DNA of 12,201 nt from an uncultured Oscillospiraceae bacterium (GCA_934515035.1 CAKSXP010000034.1:1-12201), one strand, 5' to 3'; counted from the stretch's first letter, positions 1 to 7,639 are shown. The notes: generated from the letters alone by a model not told the origin. Numbers and translations: made by a program.

Positions 1-1
1 C

Positions 2-67
2 AGAAAATGCCTCGGTTGGCGTTCGCCTGCTGAGATATTCCATGATTTAGGTGTTGCACTTGCTTGA
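2..67 (+). CDS. IS30-family transposase, C-terminal end only (cut by window edge)
   Basis: The frame starting at base 2 reads RKCLGWRSPAEIFHDLGVAL followed by Ala and a TGA stop. Arg-Lys-Cys-Leu-Gly-Trp-(Lys/Arg)-(Thr/Ser)-Pro-Ala-Glu-(Val/Ile)-Phe is the conserved C-terminal ending of IS30-family DDE transposases, which cut and join the ends of their insertion sequence. Only the last 21 residues are in the window, so whether the upstream part is intact cannot be told. The 'GTGTTGCACTTG' over the last codons resembles the inner side of IS30-type terminal repeats as I remember them, so the element probably ends between about 50 and 103. It converges on the dehydrogenase gene, whose stop is 36 bp away. 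The family call rests on a short but distinctive motif. Confidence 0.8.
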   Translation, partial: RKCLGWRSPAEIFHDLGVALA

Positions 68-103
68 CTTTCTGCCGCTCTTAGCCGGTGCGCCGTGTAT
101 CGG

Positions 104-883
104 TCAGATGATGTCCATACCGCCGTCCGCGGTGACGACGTTGCCGTTCACATAGCGGCTCTCCTCCGAGCAGAGCCACAGAACGACCTGCGCCACATCC
201 TCGGGCTTGCGGAAATCCATCGGCGGCGCGTCCACGTCCTCCGGCTCGTCCTTGCGCGACTGGACGAACATGCGCTCGAACATGCCAGTGCCGCTGGTCG
301 GGCCGGGGCAGACGACGTTGCAGCGTATGCCCGCCTCCCGGTTCTCGCAGGCCGCGGCCTTGGTAAGCTGGATGAGCCCCGCCTTTGCCGGGCCGTAGGC
401 CCCGAAGCCGGGCATGGCCTTCATCCCGGCGGTAGAGGCCGTGTTCACAATGCAGCCGAAGCCCTGGCCGCGCATGACGCGCAGCTCATGCTTCATACAG
501 AGGAAAACGCCCTTGCAGTCCACGTCCATTACCCAGTCCCAGTCGTGCTCCGTGACCTCGGTCAGCGGCGCGAGCGGGATGGTAACGCCGTCCGGCCCGA
601 CGCCCGCGTTGTTGAAGGCGAAGTCTATCCTGCCGAAGGCGTCCACTGCGGCCTTCACCATTGCCTCAACGTCGGCCTCGACGCGCACGTCGCAGCGCAG
701 GCCGATGGCCCCGACGCCGTATTCGCTTTTTATCCTCTCGGCCAGCTCCTGCGCGCGGCCGACTATCGTGGAGGTGGCTATGACAACGTTCGCGCCCTCG
801 GCTGCGAACATGAGCGCGGTCGTTTTTCCGATGCCGGAAGCCCCTCCGGTCACTATCACGGTTTTTCCTTCAAATCTCTTCAT
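104..883 (-). CDS. SDR-family NAD(P)-dependent oxidoreductase
   Basis: A classical short-chain dehydrogenase/reductase of 259 residues, the usual family length, probably cytosolic. It would oxidise or reduce a hydroxyl/keto group with NAD(P)(H). The Rossmann glycine motif TGGASGIG is at residues 12-19, Asp65 sits in the adenine-contact position, NNAG is at 91-94, and the catalytic set is Ser150, Tyr163 and Lys167 (YGPAK), followed by PG at 193-194. The end of the second strand (VVIATST) lacks the Asp typical of NAD users, so cofactor preference is open. I chose the ATG at 883 because AAAGGG (897-892) lies 8 nt upstream; the in-frame GTG at 892 touches that site. The gene starts 13 bp after the ene-reductase stop, so co-transcription and probably translational coupling are expected. 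Bile-acid BaiA and FabG-like enzymes share this fold; the substrate is unknown. Confidence 0.93.
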   Translation of the reverse strand: MKRFEGKTVIVTGGASGIGKTTALMFAAEGANVVIATSTIVGRAQELAERIKSEYGVGAIGLRCDVRVEADVEAMVKAAVDAFGRIDFAFNNAGVGPDGVTIPLAPLTEVTEHDWDWVMDVDCKGVFLCMKHELRVMRGQGFGCIVNTASTAGMKAMPGFGAYGPAKAGLIQLTKAAACENREAGIRCNVVCPGPTSGTGMFERMFVQSRKDEPEDVDAPPMDFRKPEDVAQVVLWLCSEESRYVNGNVVTADGGMDII

Positions 884-896
884 ATACGTCACCCTT

Positions 897-2852
897 TCAT
901 ATCATCATCGCCGCGTTGTATGCGTCATGGTTCGCGTCCGCTATCAGCCGCCCCGTTCCGGCGCAGTCGCCGACGACATAAACGCCGCCGGCATACAGCC
1001 CCTGAAGCGTCCTTGCCAGCCCGTCCTCCGGACGCACGCCCATCGCAATGATATAGTTATCCGCGGGATAGACATATTCTCTGCCCGCGCTGTCGACCGT
1101 CCTTACGCCCTCGGGCGTGAACGCGGTTATGCGCCTGCCGCCGAAGCGCTTTACGCCCTGCCGGTTCAGCCGGTAGTCGATCTCGACGCTGTTGAAGCCG
1201 GCGTTCGTGCCGCCGAAGGCCTCCGTCGGGATCATGTCTATTATCGTGACGTCCCTGCCCTGCTCGCTGAGATATACGGCGCACTCCATGCCCGCCATTC
1301 CTCCGCCGCAGATGACGACGCTCTTTCCGGGTTCGGCGCGCCCGTGATCGACATCCGCGATATACATCACCTTTTCCCCATCGATGCCGGGGATATCCGG
1401 CTGCCAATACCGCGAACCGGCCGCGACGATGACGGCGTCCGGGTTTTCGCGCTCGACCAGCTCCGGCGTGACCTCGGTGTTGAAAACGAGCTTCGCGCCG
1501 CATTTCTCCGTCTGGCGGATGTCCCAGTCGAGATAGAGCCGCATATATTCCTTGAACGGCAGCGCGGAGGCGTCGTTTATAAGTCCGCCGAGCCTGTCCG
1601 TCTTTTCATACAGCGTGACCTCGTGGCCGCGGCGGCGCAGAGTCTGCGCGGCCATCATGCCCGCCGGACCTCCGCCGACGACCATGACGCGCTTTCGCTC
1701 CGCCTCGGGCAGAAGCACCGCGCGGGAGTTTTCAAAGCCCAGCTCGGGGTTTATCGCGCAGCGCATGGACAGGCCGTAGGTATTCGCCGTGCCGCACCAG
1801 TCGCAGCGCAGACAGGGACGGATGTCCTCCACCCTCCCGTCGAGGGACTTGCTTATGATCTCGTTATCCGCCATATAGGCCTTTGCCATAACGACGATGT
1901 CCGCCTTTCCGGACCCGATTATCTCCTCGGCCTCCGCAAGGCTGGTTATGTTGCCGACGACGGCAACGGGGATATGCAGACGCTTTTTCGCCTCCGCCGC
2001 AAACGCGACGTTGAGCCGGCGGCCCTTGAAAAAGGTCGGTATCGTGAAGGTAGAGCCGTAGTTGAAGAAGATGTTGCCGCGGGAAACATGCATGATATCG
2101 ACATATTCCTGCGCCCTCTCCATAAACTCAAGGGACTCGGGCAGCTCAAGCCCGCCCTCGATATCCTCCTGCGCGGAGACGCGGCACTCGATGACCATAT
2201 CCGGCACGGCCTCGCGCACGGCTCTGAGCACCTCGAGCGGGAAGCGCATCCGGTTTTCAAGGCTGCCGCCGTATTCATCCGTCCGGTGGTTGGACAGCGG
2301 GGAGATGAACTGCGCAAGCAGGTTGTTGTGGGCGCAGTGGATCATGATAACGCGCAGTCCGGCGTTTTTGCAGCGCACGGCGCACTGAACATACTGGTCG
2401 CGGATGAAGTCCATGTCCTCGCGGTTCATGGGCTTTATGTAGCCGAGCGACCCGCCGTTGAGCGGCACGTCGGAGGGCGCGAGCGCGGGGTTCCCCGGCG
2501 TCGCCTTCGAGCCGCGGCCCGCGTGCGCCAGCTCCACGGACAGCTCCGCGCCGTATTTCCGTGCGGCCAGAACGAGCTGATTGATGCCGTGGATGCACCG
2601 GTCCTCCGTCACGTTCAGCTCGCAGAGCCAGGCGGAGGAATCGGCGTGGACGACGGGCGTGTTGCCGATCGTGACATAGGCCGCGCCGGTCTTTGCCTGC
2701 CAGCGGACGTATTCGATCATCTCCTCGGTCACTTCTCCCTCGGGGCTGCACTTGAGAACGACGGTCGGGGAATACTCAAGGCGGTTTTTGAAGGTCACTC
2801 CGCGGACCTTCAGCGGCTGAAAAACATGCGGGTATTTTTCGTTCTTTATCAT
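897..2852 (-). CDS. NADH:flavin oxidoreductase / 2-enoate reductase-type ene-reductase (FMN, 4Fe-4S, FAD)
   Basis: A 651-residue enzyme with the layout of FadH (2,4-dienoyl-CoA reductase), 2-enoate reductase and BaiCD/BaiH. Residues 1-345 form an Old Yellow Enzyme-type FMN barrel, with His172/His175 at the active-site loop and the conserved RTDEYGGSLENRMRF stretch at 190-204. The Cys cluster C347, C350, C353 and C365 should bind a 4Fe-4S centre. FAD binding follows at VVGGGPAG (391-398) and a second dinucleotide site at CGGGMAG (515-521). NADH electrons would pass FAD to Fe-S to FMN and reduce an activated C=C bond; the work is usually anaerobic and cytosolic. The ATG at 2852 has AAAGGAA about 9 nt upstream, better than an in-frame upstream start at 2921, which lies inside the likely promoter. 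The substrate (steroid, enoate, aromatic or dienoyl-CoA) cannot be told from sequence alone. Confidence 0.92.
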   Translation of the reverse strand: MIKNEKYPHVFQPLKVRGVTFKNRLEYSPTVVLKCSPEGEVTEEMIEYVRWQAKTGAAYVTIGNTPVVHADSSAWLCELNVTEDRCIHGINQLVLAARKYGAELSVELAHAGRGSKATPGNPALAPSDVPLNGGSLGYIKPMNREDMDFIRDQYVQCAVRCKNAGLRVIMIHCAHNNLLAQFISPLSNHRTDEYGGSLENRMRFPLEVLRAVREAVPDMVIECRVSAQEDIEGGLELPESLEFMERAQEYVDIMHVSRGNIFFNYGSTFTIPTFFKGRRLNVAFAAEAKKRLHIPVAVVGNITSLAEAEEIIGSGKADIVVMAKAYMADNEIISKSLDGRVEDIRPCLRCDWCGTANTYGLSMRCAINPELGFENSRAVLLPEAERKRVMVVGGGPAGMMAAQTLRRRGHEVTLYEKTDRLGGLINDASALPFKEYMRLYLDWDIRQTEKCGAKLVFNTEVTPELVERENPDAVIVAAGSRYWQPDIPGIDGEKVMYIADVDHGRAEPGKSVVICGGGMAGMECAVYLSEQGRDVTIIDMIPTEAFGGTNAGFNSVEIDYRLNRQGVKRFGGRRITAFTPEGVRTVDSAGREYVYPADNYIIAMGVRPEDGLARTLQGLYAGGVYVVGDCAGTGRLIADANHDAYNAAMMI

Positions 2853-2892
2853 GTCTGACCGTTCCTTTCCGTAATGTACTTTTCCTGAGACC

Positions 2893-2921
2893 ATTTTATC
2901 CTTCCGCGCGCTGCAAAGCAA
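2893..2921 (-). promoter_or_regulatory. Likely sigma-70-type promoter of the ene-reductase/dehydrogenase pair
   Basis: Read on the minus strand, TTGCTT (2921-2916) and TAAAAT (2898-2893) are separated by exactly 17 bp in the 102-bp gap between the LysR gene and the ene-reductase. Transcription would start near 2886, leaving a leader of about 34 nt with the AAAGGAA ribosome site. A promoter here would let the upstream LysR protein control the pair separately from the upstream genes. No clear LysR T-N11-A box was identified. Confidence 0.6.
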
Positions 2922-2954
2922 ATGCCGGATATGCAGGATATCATTACTTTAAGA

Positions 2955-3848
2955 TCATATGACTTTTGCCTCGCGGGACATTATCTCCCGGATGTAATCG
3001 ACAAACAGAACGGCGCTCTGCGACAGTGTGTGCCCGCGCAGCCAGAACACATGCACCTCCGCCTCCGGCAGCCGCTCCCCGATCGTATGCATGGATATCT
3101 CGCCGCCGCCATAGCGCACGCACAGCGTATAAAACGCGGGACGCGGCAGCACCATCAGCCCCGCATCCGCGCAGAGCAGCTCATAAAGCAGCTTTGCGTG
3201 CTCCGCTTCGTGGGTTATGCGCGGCAAAAAGCCGATCCCGGAGCATATCTCCGTAAGCTTTTTGCCGTCGAGCCTGCTCTCGTCACAGATGAAGCCCTCG
3301 TCCCTCAGCGCGGAGAGCGACACCGTTTCCGGCAGACCGCGCCTTTTTGAGCACACCAGAACGTATTCCGAGCGGGAGATGACCTCTCCCGCGAGCTTGT
3401 CCGAATCGAGCCTGTTCATGCTCAGTCCGACCTCTATCGATTGACTGAGCAGATATTTTTCCATGTCCTCGTCGGCATGACGGTATTGGCGTATCCCGAT
3501 ATCCGGATACTTTGCGGAAAAGCCGATGAGCATGTCGGCAAGAAAGTCCTCCGCCGAACAGGCGAGGGAGAGAACGCTGTTTTCGCGGCGGTACAGTCCG
3601 CGTATGTTCTCGACCCCCGCTTCGAGCTGGCCGAGCGCCAGCTCCGCCGTGCCAAGGAACATCCGCCCGTAGGTGTTGAGCTCCAGCCTGCGGCAGCGGC
3701 GGTCAAAAAGCGGCGCGCCGATCTCCTTTTCCAGCCGCGCGATGCTGCGGCTGAGCGCGGGCTGCGTCATGTGCAGGTTTTCCGCCGCCTTTGTAACGCT
3801 GCCGGTCAGCGCGACCTCCTTGAAATATTCCAGCTGAATAAATTCCAT
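2955..3848 (-). CDS. LysR-type transcriptional regulator, beside ene-reductase
   Basis: A 297-residue regulator of the usual LysR length. The N-terminal winged helix-turn-helix (about residues 1-60) carries the family pattern GSVTKAAENLHMTQPALSRS at 16-35, followed by LEKEIGAPLFDR; the rest (about 90-297) is the periplasmic-binding-protein-like effector domain. LysR proteins act as tetramers on promoter DNA and respond to a small-molecule ligand, often a substrate or product of the neighbouring pathway. The start at 3848 has GGAGG about 10 nt upstream. It follows the MATE stop by 49 bp and precedes the ene-reductase by 102 bp on the same strand, unlike the common divergent arrangement. The ene-reductase and dehydrogenase are the most natural targets; that is inference from position. 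Confidence 0.94.
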   Translation of the reverse strand: MEFIQLEYFKEVALTGSVTKAAENLHMTQPALSRSIARLEKEIGAPLFDRRCRRLELNTYGRMFLGTAELALGQLEAGVENIRGLYRRENSVLSLACSAEDFLADMLIGFSAKYPDIGIRQYRHADEDMEKYLLSQSIEVGLSMNRLDSDKLAGEVISRSEYVLVCSKRRGLPETVSLSALRDEGFICDESRLDGKKLTEICSGIGFLPRITHEAEHAKLLYELLCADAGLMVLPRPAFYTLCVRYGGGEISMHTIGERLPEAEVHVFWLRGHTLSQSAVLFVDYIREIMSREAKVI

Positions 3849-3897
3849 ATCCCGTCATCCTCCGCTCGGAAATCCTAGTATCCGTTTTCGCCCCTTA

Positions 3898-5298
3898 TCA
3901 GCTCAAGGCCTTTATGCGTATCCAGCTGCCCCGCACAATACGTATCAGAAACAGTATCCCGCGCACGGACAGTTCAACGGCCATGGTGGCCCATATGCCG
4001 ACGACGCCATAACGCCGCGTAGCGACCAGTACCACCAGAACGCGGACTCCCCACATGCTGAACAGGTTTATGAGAAACGGCCCATTCCCGTCGCCCGCTC
4101 CGCGGAGCGCACCGGTGGCAACGATGCTCACCGCAAACAGTGGTTCGGAAAACGCCACTATCCTGAGAAGGCGCGCGCTGAGCTCGATCACCTCCGTCTC
4201 CGGCGTTAAAAGCCCGGTCAGGACCGGCGCGCACAGAAACATGACGCCGCCCATTATTATCGCCAGGCCAAAGCCGAGCGCCGTCGTGCCATAGGCAAAA
4301 CGCTTTGCCATGTCCGTGCGCCCGGCCCCGATGCTCTGGCCGACGAGCGCCGTGGCCGCCGTGGCAATGCCATAGGCCGGAAGATAACAGATACTCTCTG
4401 TCTGGACGGCCACATAATTTGCCGCCACGGAAACCGCGCCCATGCCTGTGACGACATATGTCATGACGATCTGCGCAAGGCAAAGCGCCGTCCGCTCCAG
4501 CGCGGCCGGTACGGCCAGTGTGAGCGCGTTATGCATACAGACCTTTGTAAAACGCCAATGTTCATCCCCGCGCAGGCGCAGAGGACCCTTGCGCTTCATC
4601 AGCAGAACAAGCAGGACCAGTCCGACGCAGGCCTGCGCCAGCCCCGTGCCCAGAGCCGCTCCTCCGACGCCGAGACCCGCTCCCCAGACGGTGAAGCCGC
4701 CTATCTGTCTGGTCGGATATATCAGCAAAAAGTTGAATATCACATCCAGCAGGCACATGCCGACGTTCATAATGCTCGGAATAATAACATTCCCGCTGCA
4801 CCGAAAGATGCTGGAATACATGGCCGAGGCCATGCTGAAGGGCAAAAAAGCGCACACTATGCAGAAATATGTCTTTGCGTATGGCCGGATCGATTCTTCC
4901 GCGCCCAAAAGGGCTGGCAGCCATTGTCCCAGCAGTACGGACAGCGCGGAGAGCGCGGCACCGAAAACCACGTTGAACAGAACGGCCTGACAGAGCACAT
5001 CCCGGCTGTCCCTTTCCCGGCCCGCGCCGAGATACTGCGCCACCTGCACGGAAAAACCGACGGCGGCGGCGCTGACCAGGCCGTTGAGCAGCCATATCGT
5101 GGTCGAGACCACGCCGATGGACGCGGTGGCCATATATCCAAGGCTCCCCACCATGGCCGTATCGATATAGCTCATCAGCGTCATTACAAGCTGTTCCAGA
5201 ATGGCCGGTATCGACAGAGAGACTATCAGTCTGATCTGATCCTTTGCGGGTATGGCTTTGCCGGTCCGCATAAGGTCGCTTACTTGCAGCATATTCAT
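3898..5298 (-). CDS. MATE-family multidrug/Na+-coupled efflux transporter
   Basis: A 466-residue membrane protein of typical MATE length with about twelve hydrophobic segments. The first helices carry the MatE signature: PAILEQLVMTLMSYIDTAMV at 31-50 followed by GSLG, with Asp46 in the first membrane helix. A second MatE half begins near 245 (LTLAVPAALERTALC) and contains a similar pattern ending in QSIGAGRTDMAKRFAY. MATE proteins export cationic drugs or metabolites from the cytoplasm using a Na+ or H+ gradient. The start at 5298 (MNML) has GGAG 10 nt upstream. It begins 39 bp after the AlkZ-related gene and ends 49 bp before a LysR gene, so it is probably in a run of co-transcribed genes. 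The substrate is unknown; export of a toxin handled by the AlkZ-related neighbour, or of a product of the downstream oxidoreductases, are both possible. Confidence 0.94.
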   Translation of the reverse strand: MNMLQVSDLMRTGKAIPAKDQIRLIVSLSIPAILEQLVMTLMSYIDTAMVGSLGYMATASIGVVSTTIWLLNGLVSAAAVGFSVQVAQYLGAGRERDSRDVLCQAVLFNVVFGAALSALSVLLGQWLPALLGAEESIRPYAKTYFCIVCAFLPFSMASAMYSSIFRCSGNVIIPSIMNVGMCLLDVIFNFLLIYPTRQIGGFTVWGAGLGVGGAALGTGLAQACVGLVLLVLLMKRKGPLRLRGDEHWRFTKVCMHNALTLAVPAALERTALCLAQIVMTYVVTGMGAVSVAANYVAVQTESICYLPAYGIATAATALVGQSIGAGRTDMAKRFAYGTTALGFGLAIIMGGVMFLCAPVLTGLLTPETEVIELSARLLRIVAFSEPLFAVSIVATGALRGAGDGNGPFLINLFSMWGVRVLVVLVATRRYGVVGIWATMAVELSVRGILFLIRIVRGSWIRIKALS

Positions 5299-5337
5299 AA
5301 AAAAATCACTCCGTTGCCGGGACCTCTGCTTATCCCG

Positions 5338-5997
5338 TCATACTCCACTCAGAAACCTGAGTATCTGCTTTTCGCCCGCGGAGGGCACAAGCTCCGCACA
5401 GCGCTGTCTGAGCCGCTCGAGCGACGCTTCCGGGCTCTCGCAATAGAACGCGCGCACCGCTTCCGCGCCCAGAACGTCCTCCGGCCGCGCGTATACGGAT
5501 ACCGGCCAGCCGTATTCCTCTCCGCGCCGGTTTTTCTTTTTCTCAAACCCGGCGTTGATAAGATATGTGCGCATCATAAGCTCCGTCAGGACGGGGTCGG
5601 TCCCCTTTCCCTCCGGAAGAGCGCTTTTGAGCTCCTGCGTGTACTTTCTTCCCCCGTCCTCAAACAGCTGCATCACGCGCATCAGGCGGTACGGCGCAAG
5701 GCCGTCGTCGCAGAAGGCGTCGAAATCATAGCCGCGGCGGCGGTAATTCGCAAGGACCGGGAACCACTGCTTCGAGACATAGGCGACCTTTCCGCGGAAA
5801 AACTTGCCGAAAACGACGCGGCCGCTGTTCACGGCGTGATAGCGCCACTCCCATGGGTTGTCGTCCGAGCGGCCGGTCCAGTTTTCCGGCGGCGTCATCG
5901 CCTCGACGGAAAAGCCCGGCAGACCGTTCTCCAGCAGCGGCAGAAACCCCAGCTCTTCAACGGCGGAGCAAAGCTCCTCCCATGAACGCAATATCAT
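5338..5997 (-). CDS. AlkZ-related protein (possible DNA glycosylase-like), function uncertain
   Basis: A soluble 219-residue protein without signal peptide or membrane helix. It resembles, from memory, the clostridial proteins annotated 'AlkZ-related'. Shared landmarks are DNPWEWRYHAV (46-56), a GKFFRGKVAYVSKQWFP block (64-80), a YDFDAFCDDGLA stretch (90-101) and RRGEEYGWPVSVYA (157-170). AlkZ/YcaQ enzymes are HTH_42-fold glycosylases that unhook interstrand DNA crosslinks (AlkZ protects its producer from azinomycin). This protein is much shorter than the roughly 370-400 residues of those, and I cannot point to their catalytic QxQ/QxD motif, so enzymatic activity is not shown. The ATG at 5997 has AAAGGAG 7 nt upstream and overlaps the stop of the LysR gene as ATGA, implying translational coupling. 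The MATE gene follows 39 bp later. Confidence 0.5.
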   Translation of the reverse strand: MILRSWEELCSAVEELGFLPLLENGLPGFSVEAMTPPENWTGRSDDNPWEWRYHAVNSGRVVFGKFFRGKVAYVSKQWFPVLANYRRRGYDFDAFCDDGLAPYRLMRVMQLFEDGGRKYTQELKSALPEGKGTDPVLTELMMRTYLINAGFEKKKNRRGEEYGWPVSVYARPEDVLGAEAVRAFYCESPEASLERLRQRCAELVPSAGEKQILRFLSGV

Positions 5998-6893
5998 ACG
6001 TTATCTCCTTTCAGACCGTCTTTGAAAAAAATGATAAGCTCGTCTATAACTCGTCTTGCCGTTTCACCGCATCCGCTTCTGAGCCAGCCAACGGCTATGT
6101 CGAAGGTCGAATCGACGTTAATATACCGCATCTGCGGACTGGATCGTATCGCTATCCAGTCATCAACAAAGAAAACTCCAACGTTGCTCTGCATCTTGAG
6201 AAACGCGTTCGTAACGGAGGGCACGTTCATTATCTCGGGCTCAAAGCCGTGGCGGCGGCATTCGCTTCGCGTGAAGCCGCTGGTGTTTTTCGCGCCCTCC
6301 GGCTCGTTGATGCTGAAAAACACCTCGCTGCTGAAATCCTCCCAGCACAGGCCGGGCTTATCCGCCAGCGGATGCTCGCGCGAGAATATGATAACTCCGC
6401 CCGTCGTCGTCAGCTCGGCCGTCTCCAGCTCCGCGTGATCGCGCAGACTGCTGCCGAGCGAGATCAGCATGTCAACATCGCCGCGCTTTATCGCGGGCAG
6501 CATATCCGCAAAGCTGTATCCCTTCAGATCAAGGCTTATGCCGGGAAATTTCCGCGCGAAATGCTCGATAACGCGGCCGTAAAACAGCGACATGTCCCAG
6601 CCCTCGAGCCAGCCGATCCGCACGGTCTCGCGCCGGGAAACACCGCGCGCACGGGCGACAGCCGCCGCATGCTCCCGGCTGAAGTTCAGAAACAGCTCCC
6701 GCATGATCTCTCCCTCCGCGGTCAGCCCGGCTCCGCCGCGGACACGCACGAAAAGCGGAAAACCGTATTCCTCCTCCAGCGCGGACACCTGTTTGCTGAC
6801 GGCCGGCTGCGAGGTGAACAGCTTCTCCGCCGCGCGCGAAAAGCTTCCGCACTCGGCGACCGCAAGAAAACAGTTTATCTGTGATATCGTCAT
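5994..6893 (-). CDS. LysR-type transcriptional regulator, coupled to AlkZ-related gene
   Basis: A LysR-type regulator of 299 residues. The helix-turn-helix shows CGSFSRAAEKLFTSQPAVSK at 15-34 and LEEEYGFPLFVR at 39-50; the C-terminal two thirds form the ligand-binding domain. I chose the ATG at 6893 (MTISQINCF) because GGGAGG (6908-6903) is 9 nt upstream of it; the in-frame ATG at 6902 abuts the same site and would add only MRK. The stop overlaps the next gene's start by 4 bp, so the two are translated together. It lies downstream of rnhA, separated by 69 bp and a terminator. Its ligand is unknown. No convincing promoter could be placed in the 69-bp gap. Confidence 0.94.
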   Translation of the reverse strand: MTISQINCFLAVAECGSFSRAAEKLFTSQPAVSKQVSALEEEYGFPLFVRVRGGAGLTAEGEIMRELFLNFSREHAAAVARARGVSRRETVRIGWLEGWDMSLFYGRVIEHFARKFPGISLDLKGYSFADMLPAIKRGDVDMLISLGSSLRDHAELETAELTTTGGVIIFSREHPLADKPGLCWEDFSSEVFFSINEPEGAKNTSGFTRSECRRHGFEPEIMNVPSVTNAFLKMQSNVGVFFVDDWIAIRSSPQMRYINVDSTFDIAVGWLRSGCGETARRVIDELIIFFKDGLKGDNV

Positions 6894-6902
6894 TTTCCGC
6901 AT

Positions 6903-6908
6903 CCTCCC
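6903..6908 (-). promoter_or_regulatory. Ribosome binding site deciding the LysR start at 6893
   Basis: GGGAGG on the minus strand lies 9 nt before the ATG at 6893 but directly touches the ATG at 6902, so the shorter product is favoured. Confidence 0.7.
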
Positions 6909-6948
6909 GATAGCGTCAAGACTCCCCCGCCGGAGGAGCCTTCACGGT

Positions 6949-6973
6949 AAAAACGCGGGTTTTTATCCCGCAT
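6949..6973 (-). terminator. Intrinsic terminator of rnhA, overlapping its stop codon
   Basis: On the minus strand ATGCGGG (6973-6967) pairs with CCCGCGT (6959-6953), with one G-T wobble, around a 7-nt A-rich loop that includes the TAA stop, and is followed by a run of five T (6953-6949, sharing the last stem base). The stem is short, so readthrough into the LysR gene is possible. Confidence 0.55.
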
Positions 6974-7400
6974 ATTTGTCTCTCTGCGCGACGGCCAGCT
7001 CGTCGCAGCGGTTGTTGTTTGCGTTGTCGGCGTGGCCCTTGACCCAGTGCAGGCGCACGCTGTGCGTCTGCATCAGCGCGTCCAGCCGCTGCCAGAGATC
7101 GACGTTTTTGAGCTCGCCGCCCTTGCGCTTCCAGTTCTTCTTTTTCCAGCCGGCCAGCCAGCCCTCGTTTATCGCCTTTTCAAGGTACTGCGAATCCGTA
7201 TAAAGCTCGACAGCGCAGGGCTCCTTCAGCGCGGAGAGCGCGTTTATCGCGCCGAGCAGCTCCATGCGGTTGTTCGTCGTTTCCTTTTCGCCGCCGGACA
7301 TCTCGCGCCGGTGACCGTTATATTCGAGTATCGCGCCCCAGCCGCCCGGTCCCGGATTGCCGGAGCAGGCGCCATCGGTGTAGATAGTTACTGTTTTCAT
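6963..7400 (-). CDS. rnhA: Ribonuclease HI
   Basis: A 145-residue, complete type 1 ribonuclease H, close to the length of E. coli RNase HI. It cuts the RNA strand of RNA-DNA hybrids (R-loops, Okazaki primers) in the cytoplasm using two metal ions. The catalytic set is visible: Asp9 in [17 protein letters not shown], Glu47 in [10 protein letters not shown], Asp69 in YTDSQYL and Asp133 in CDELA, plus the mobile-loop His123 in VKGHADN. The basic handle ([20 protein letters not shown], 84-103) that binds the hybrid is also present. The start at 7400 has AAAAGGA about 8 nt upstream. It appears to be transcribed alone, from just inside the edge of repeat region A to its own terminator. Confidence 0.97.
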   Translation of the reverse strand: MKTVTIYTDGACSGNPGPGGWGAILEYNGHRREMSGGEKETTNNRMELLGAINALSALKEPCAVELYTDSQYLEKAINEGWLAGWKKKNWKRKGGELKNVDLWQRLDALMQTHSVRLHWVKGHADNANNNRCDELAVAQRDKYAG

Positions 7401-7427
7401 TGTGGATCCTTTTGGTTTTATTACTTT

Positions 7428-7433
7428 ATTATA
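7428..7433 (-). promoter_or_regulatory. Probable -10 box of rnhA
   Basis: A perfect TATAAT on the minus strand lies 27 bp before the rnhA start, in the short AT-rich unique stretch between the gene and repeat region A. The hexamer 17 bp upstream (AACAGA) is a poor -35, so this assignment is tentative. Transcription would begin near 7421. Confidence 0.4.
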
Positions 7434-7563
7434 AATTTTTACCTTTTTCTTCTGTTTTAACTTTTAGCTTTACCGAGCAGGGTCTCTTTCAGAGAGGCGC
7501 TTTTTTGCTCTCTTTATCTTTAATCTGGATAGCATCCAGACTGCGTCTGCTCCGCAGGGGGTA

Positions 7564-7589
7564 ACTTTTCTTGCTCGTGCAAGAAAAGT
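7564..7589. repeat. Perfect 11-bp hairpin (ACTTTTCTTGC / GCAAGAAAAGT)
   Basis: Stem 7564-7574 pairs with 7579-7589 around TCGT. The same hairpin is at 11204-11229 (loop TTGT). A longer 14-bp version is at 8272-8303 (loop AGGA). Confidence 0.85.
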
Positions 7590-7604
7590 CACCAAAAGAA
7601 CACG

Positions 7605-7639
7605 CCAAAAGGGGACTCTTGCGAGCCGTCCCCTTTTGG
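7605..7639. repeat. 12-bp perfect hairpin, module-insertion point in region B
   Basis: CCAAAAGGGGAC (7605-7616) pairs with GTCCCCTTTTGG (7628-7639) around an 11-nt loop. In region B the same two flanks (near 11246 and 11443) are separated by a module of about 180 bp, so B carries an insertion at the loop position. Confidence 0.75.

Noticed and set aside
1..43. A minus-strand ATG at 43 that could begin another operon gene (MEYLSRRTPTEAF)
   Set aside because: No ribosome binding site, and the opposite strand reads as an IS30 transposase C-terminus, which explains the sequence better.
414..2858. An 814-codon open frame on the plus strand opposite the ene-reductase
   Set aside because: It is the antisense of a gene with clear motifs throughout. 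High-GC codon choice leaves that frame open; its translation is low-complexity in Arg, Ala, His and Asp and matches no family I know.
5299..5337. A terminator between the AlkZ-related gene and the MATE gene
   Set aside because: CGGGA/TCCCG is only a 5-bp stem with a 10-nt loop, and the T-run is 12 nt away, between the MATE ribosome site and its start codon.
6891..6919. TTGACG ... AAAATG with 17-bp spacing as a promoter of the LysR gene at 6893
   Set aside because: The -10 would cover the start codon, so transcription would begin inside the gene and omit the good ribosome site.
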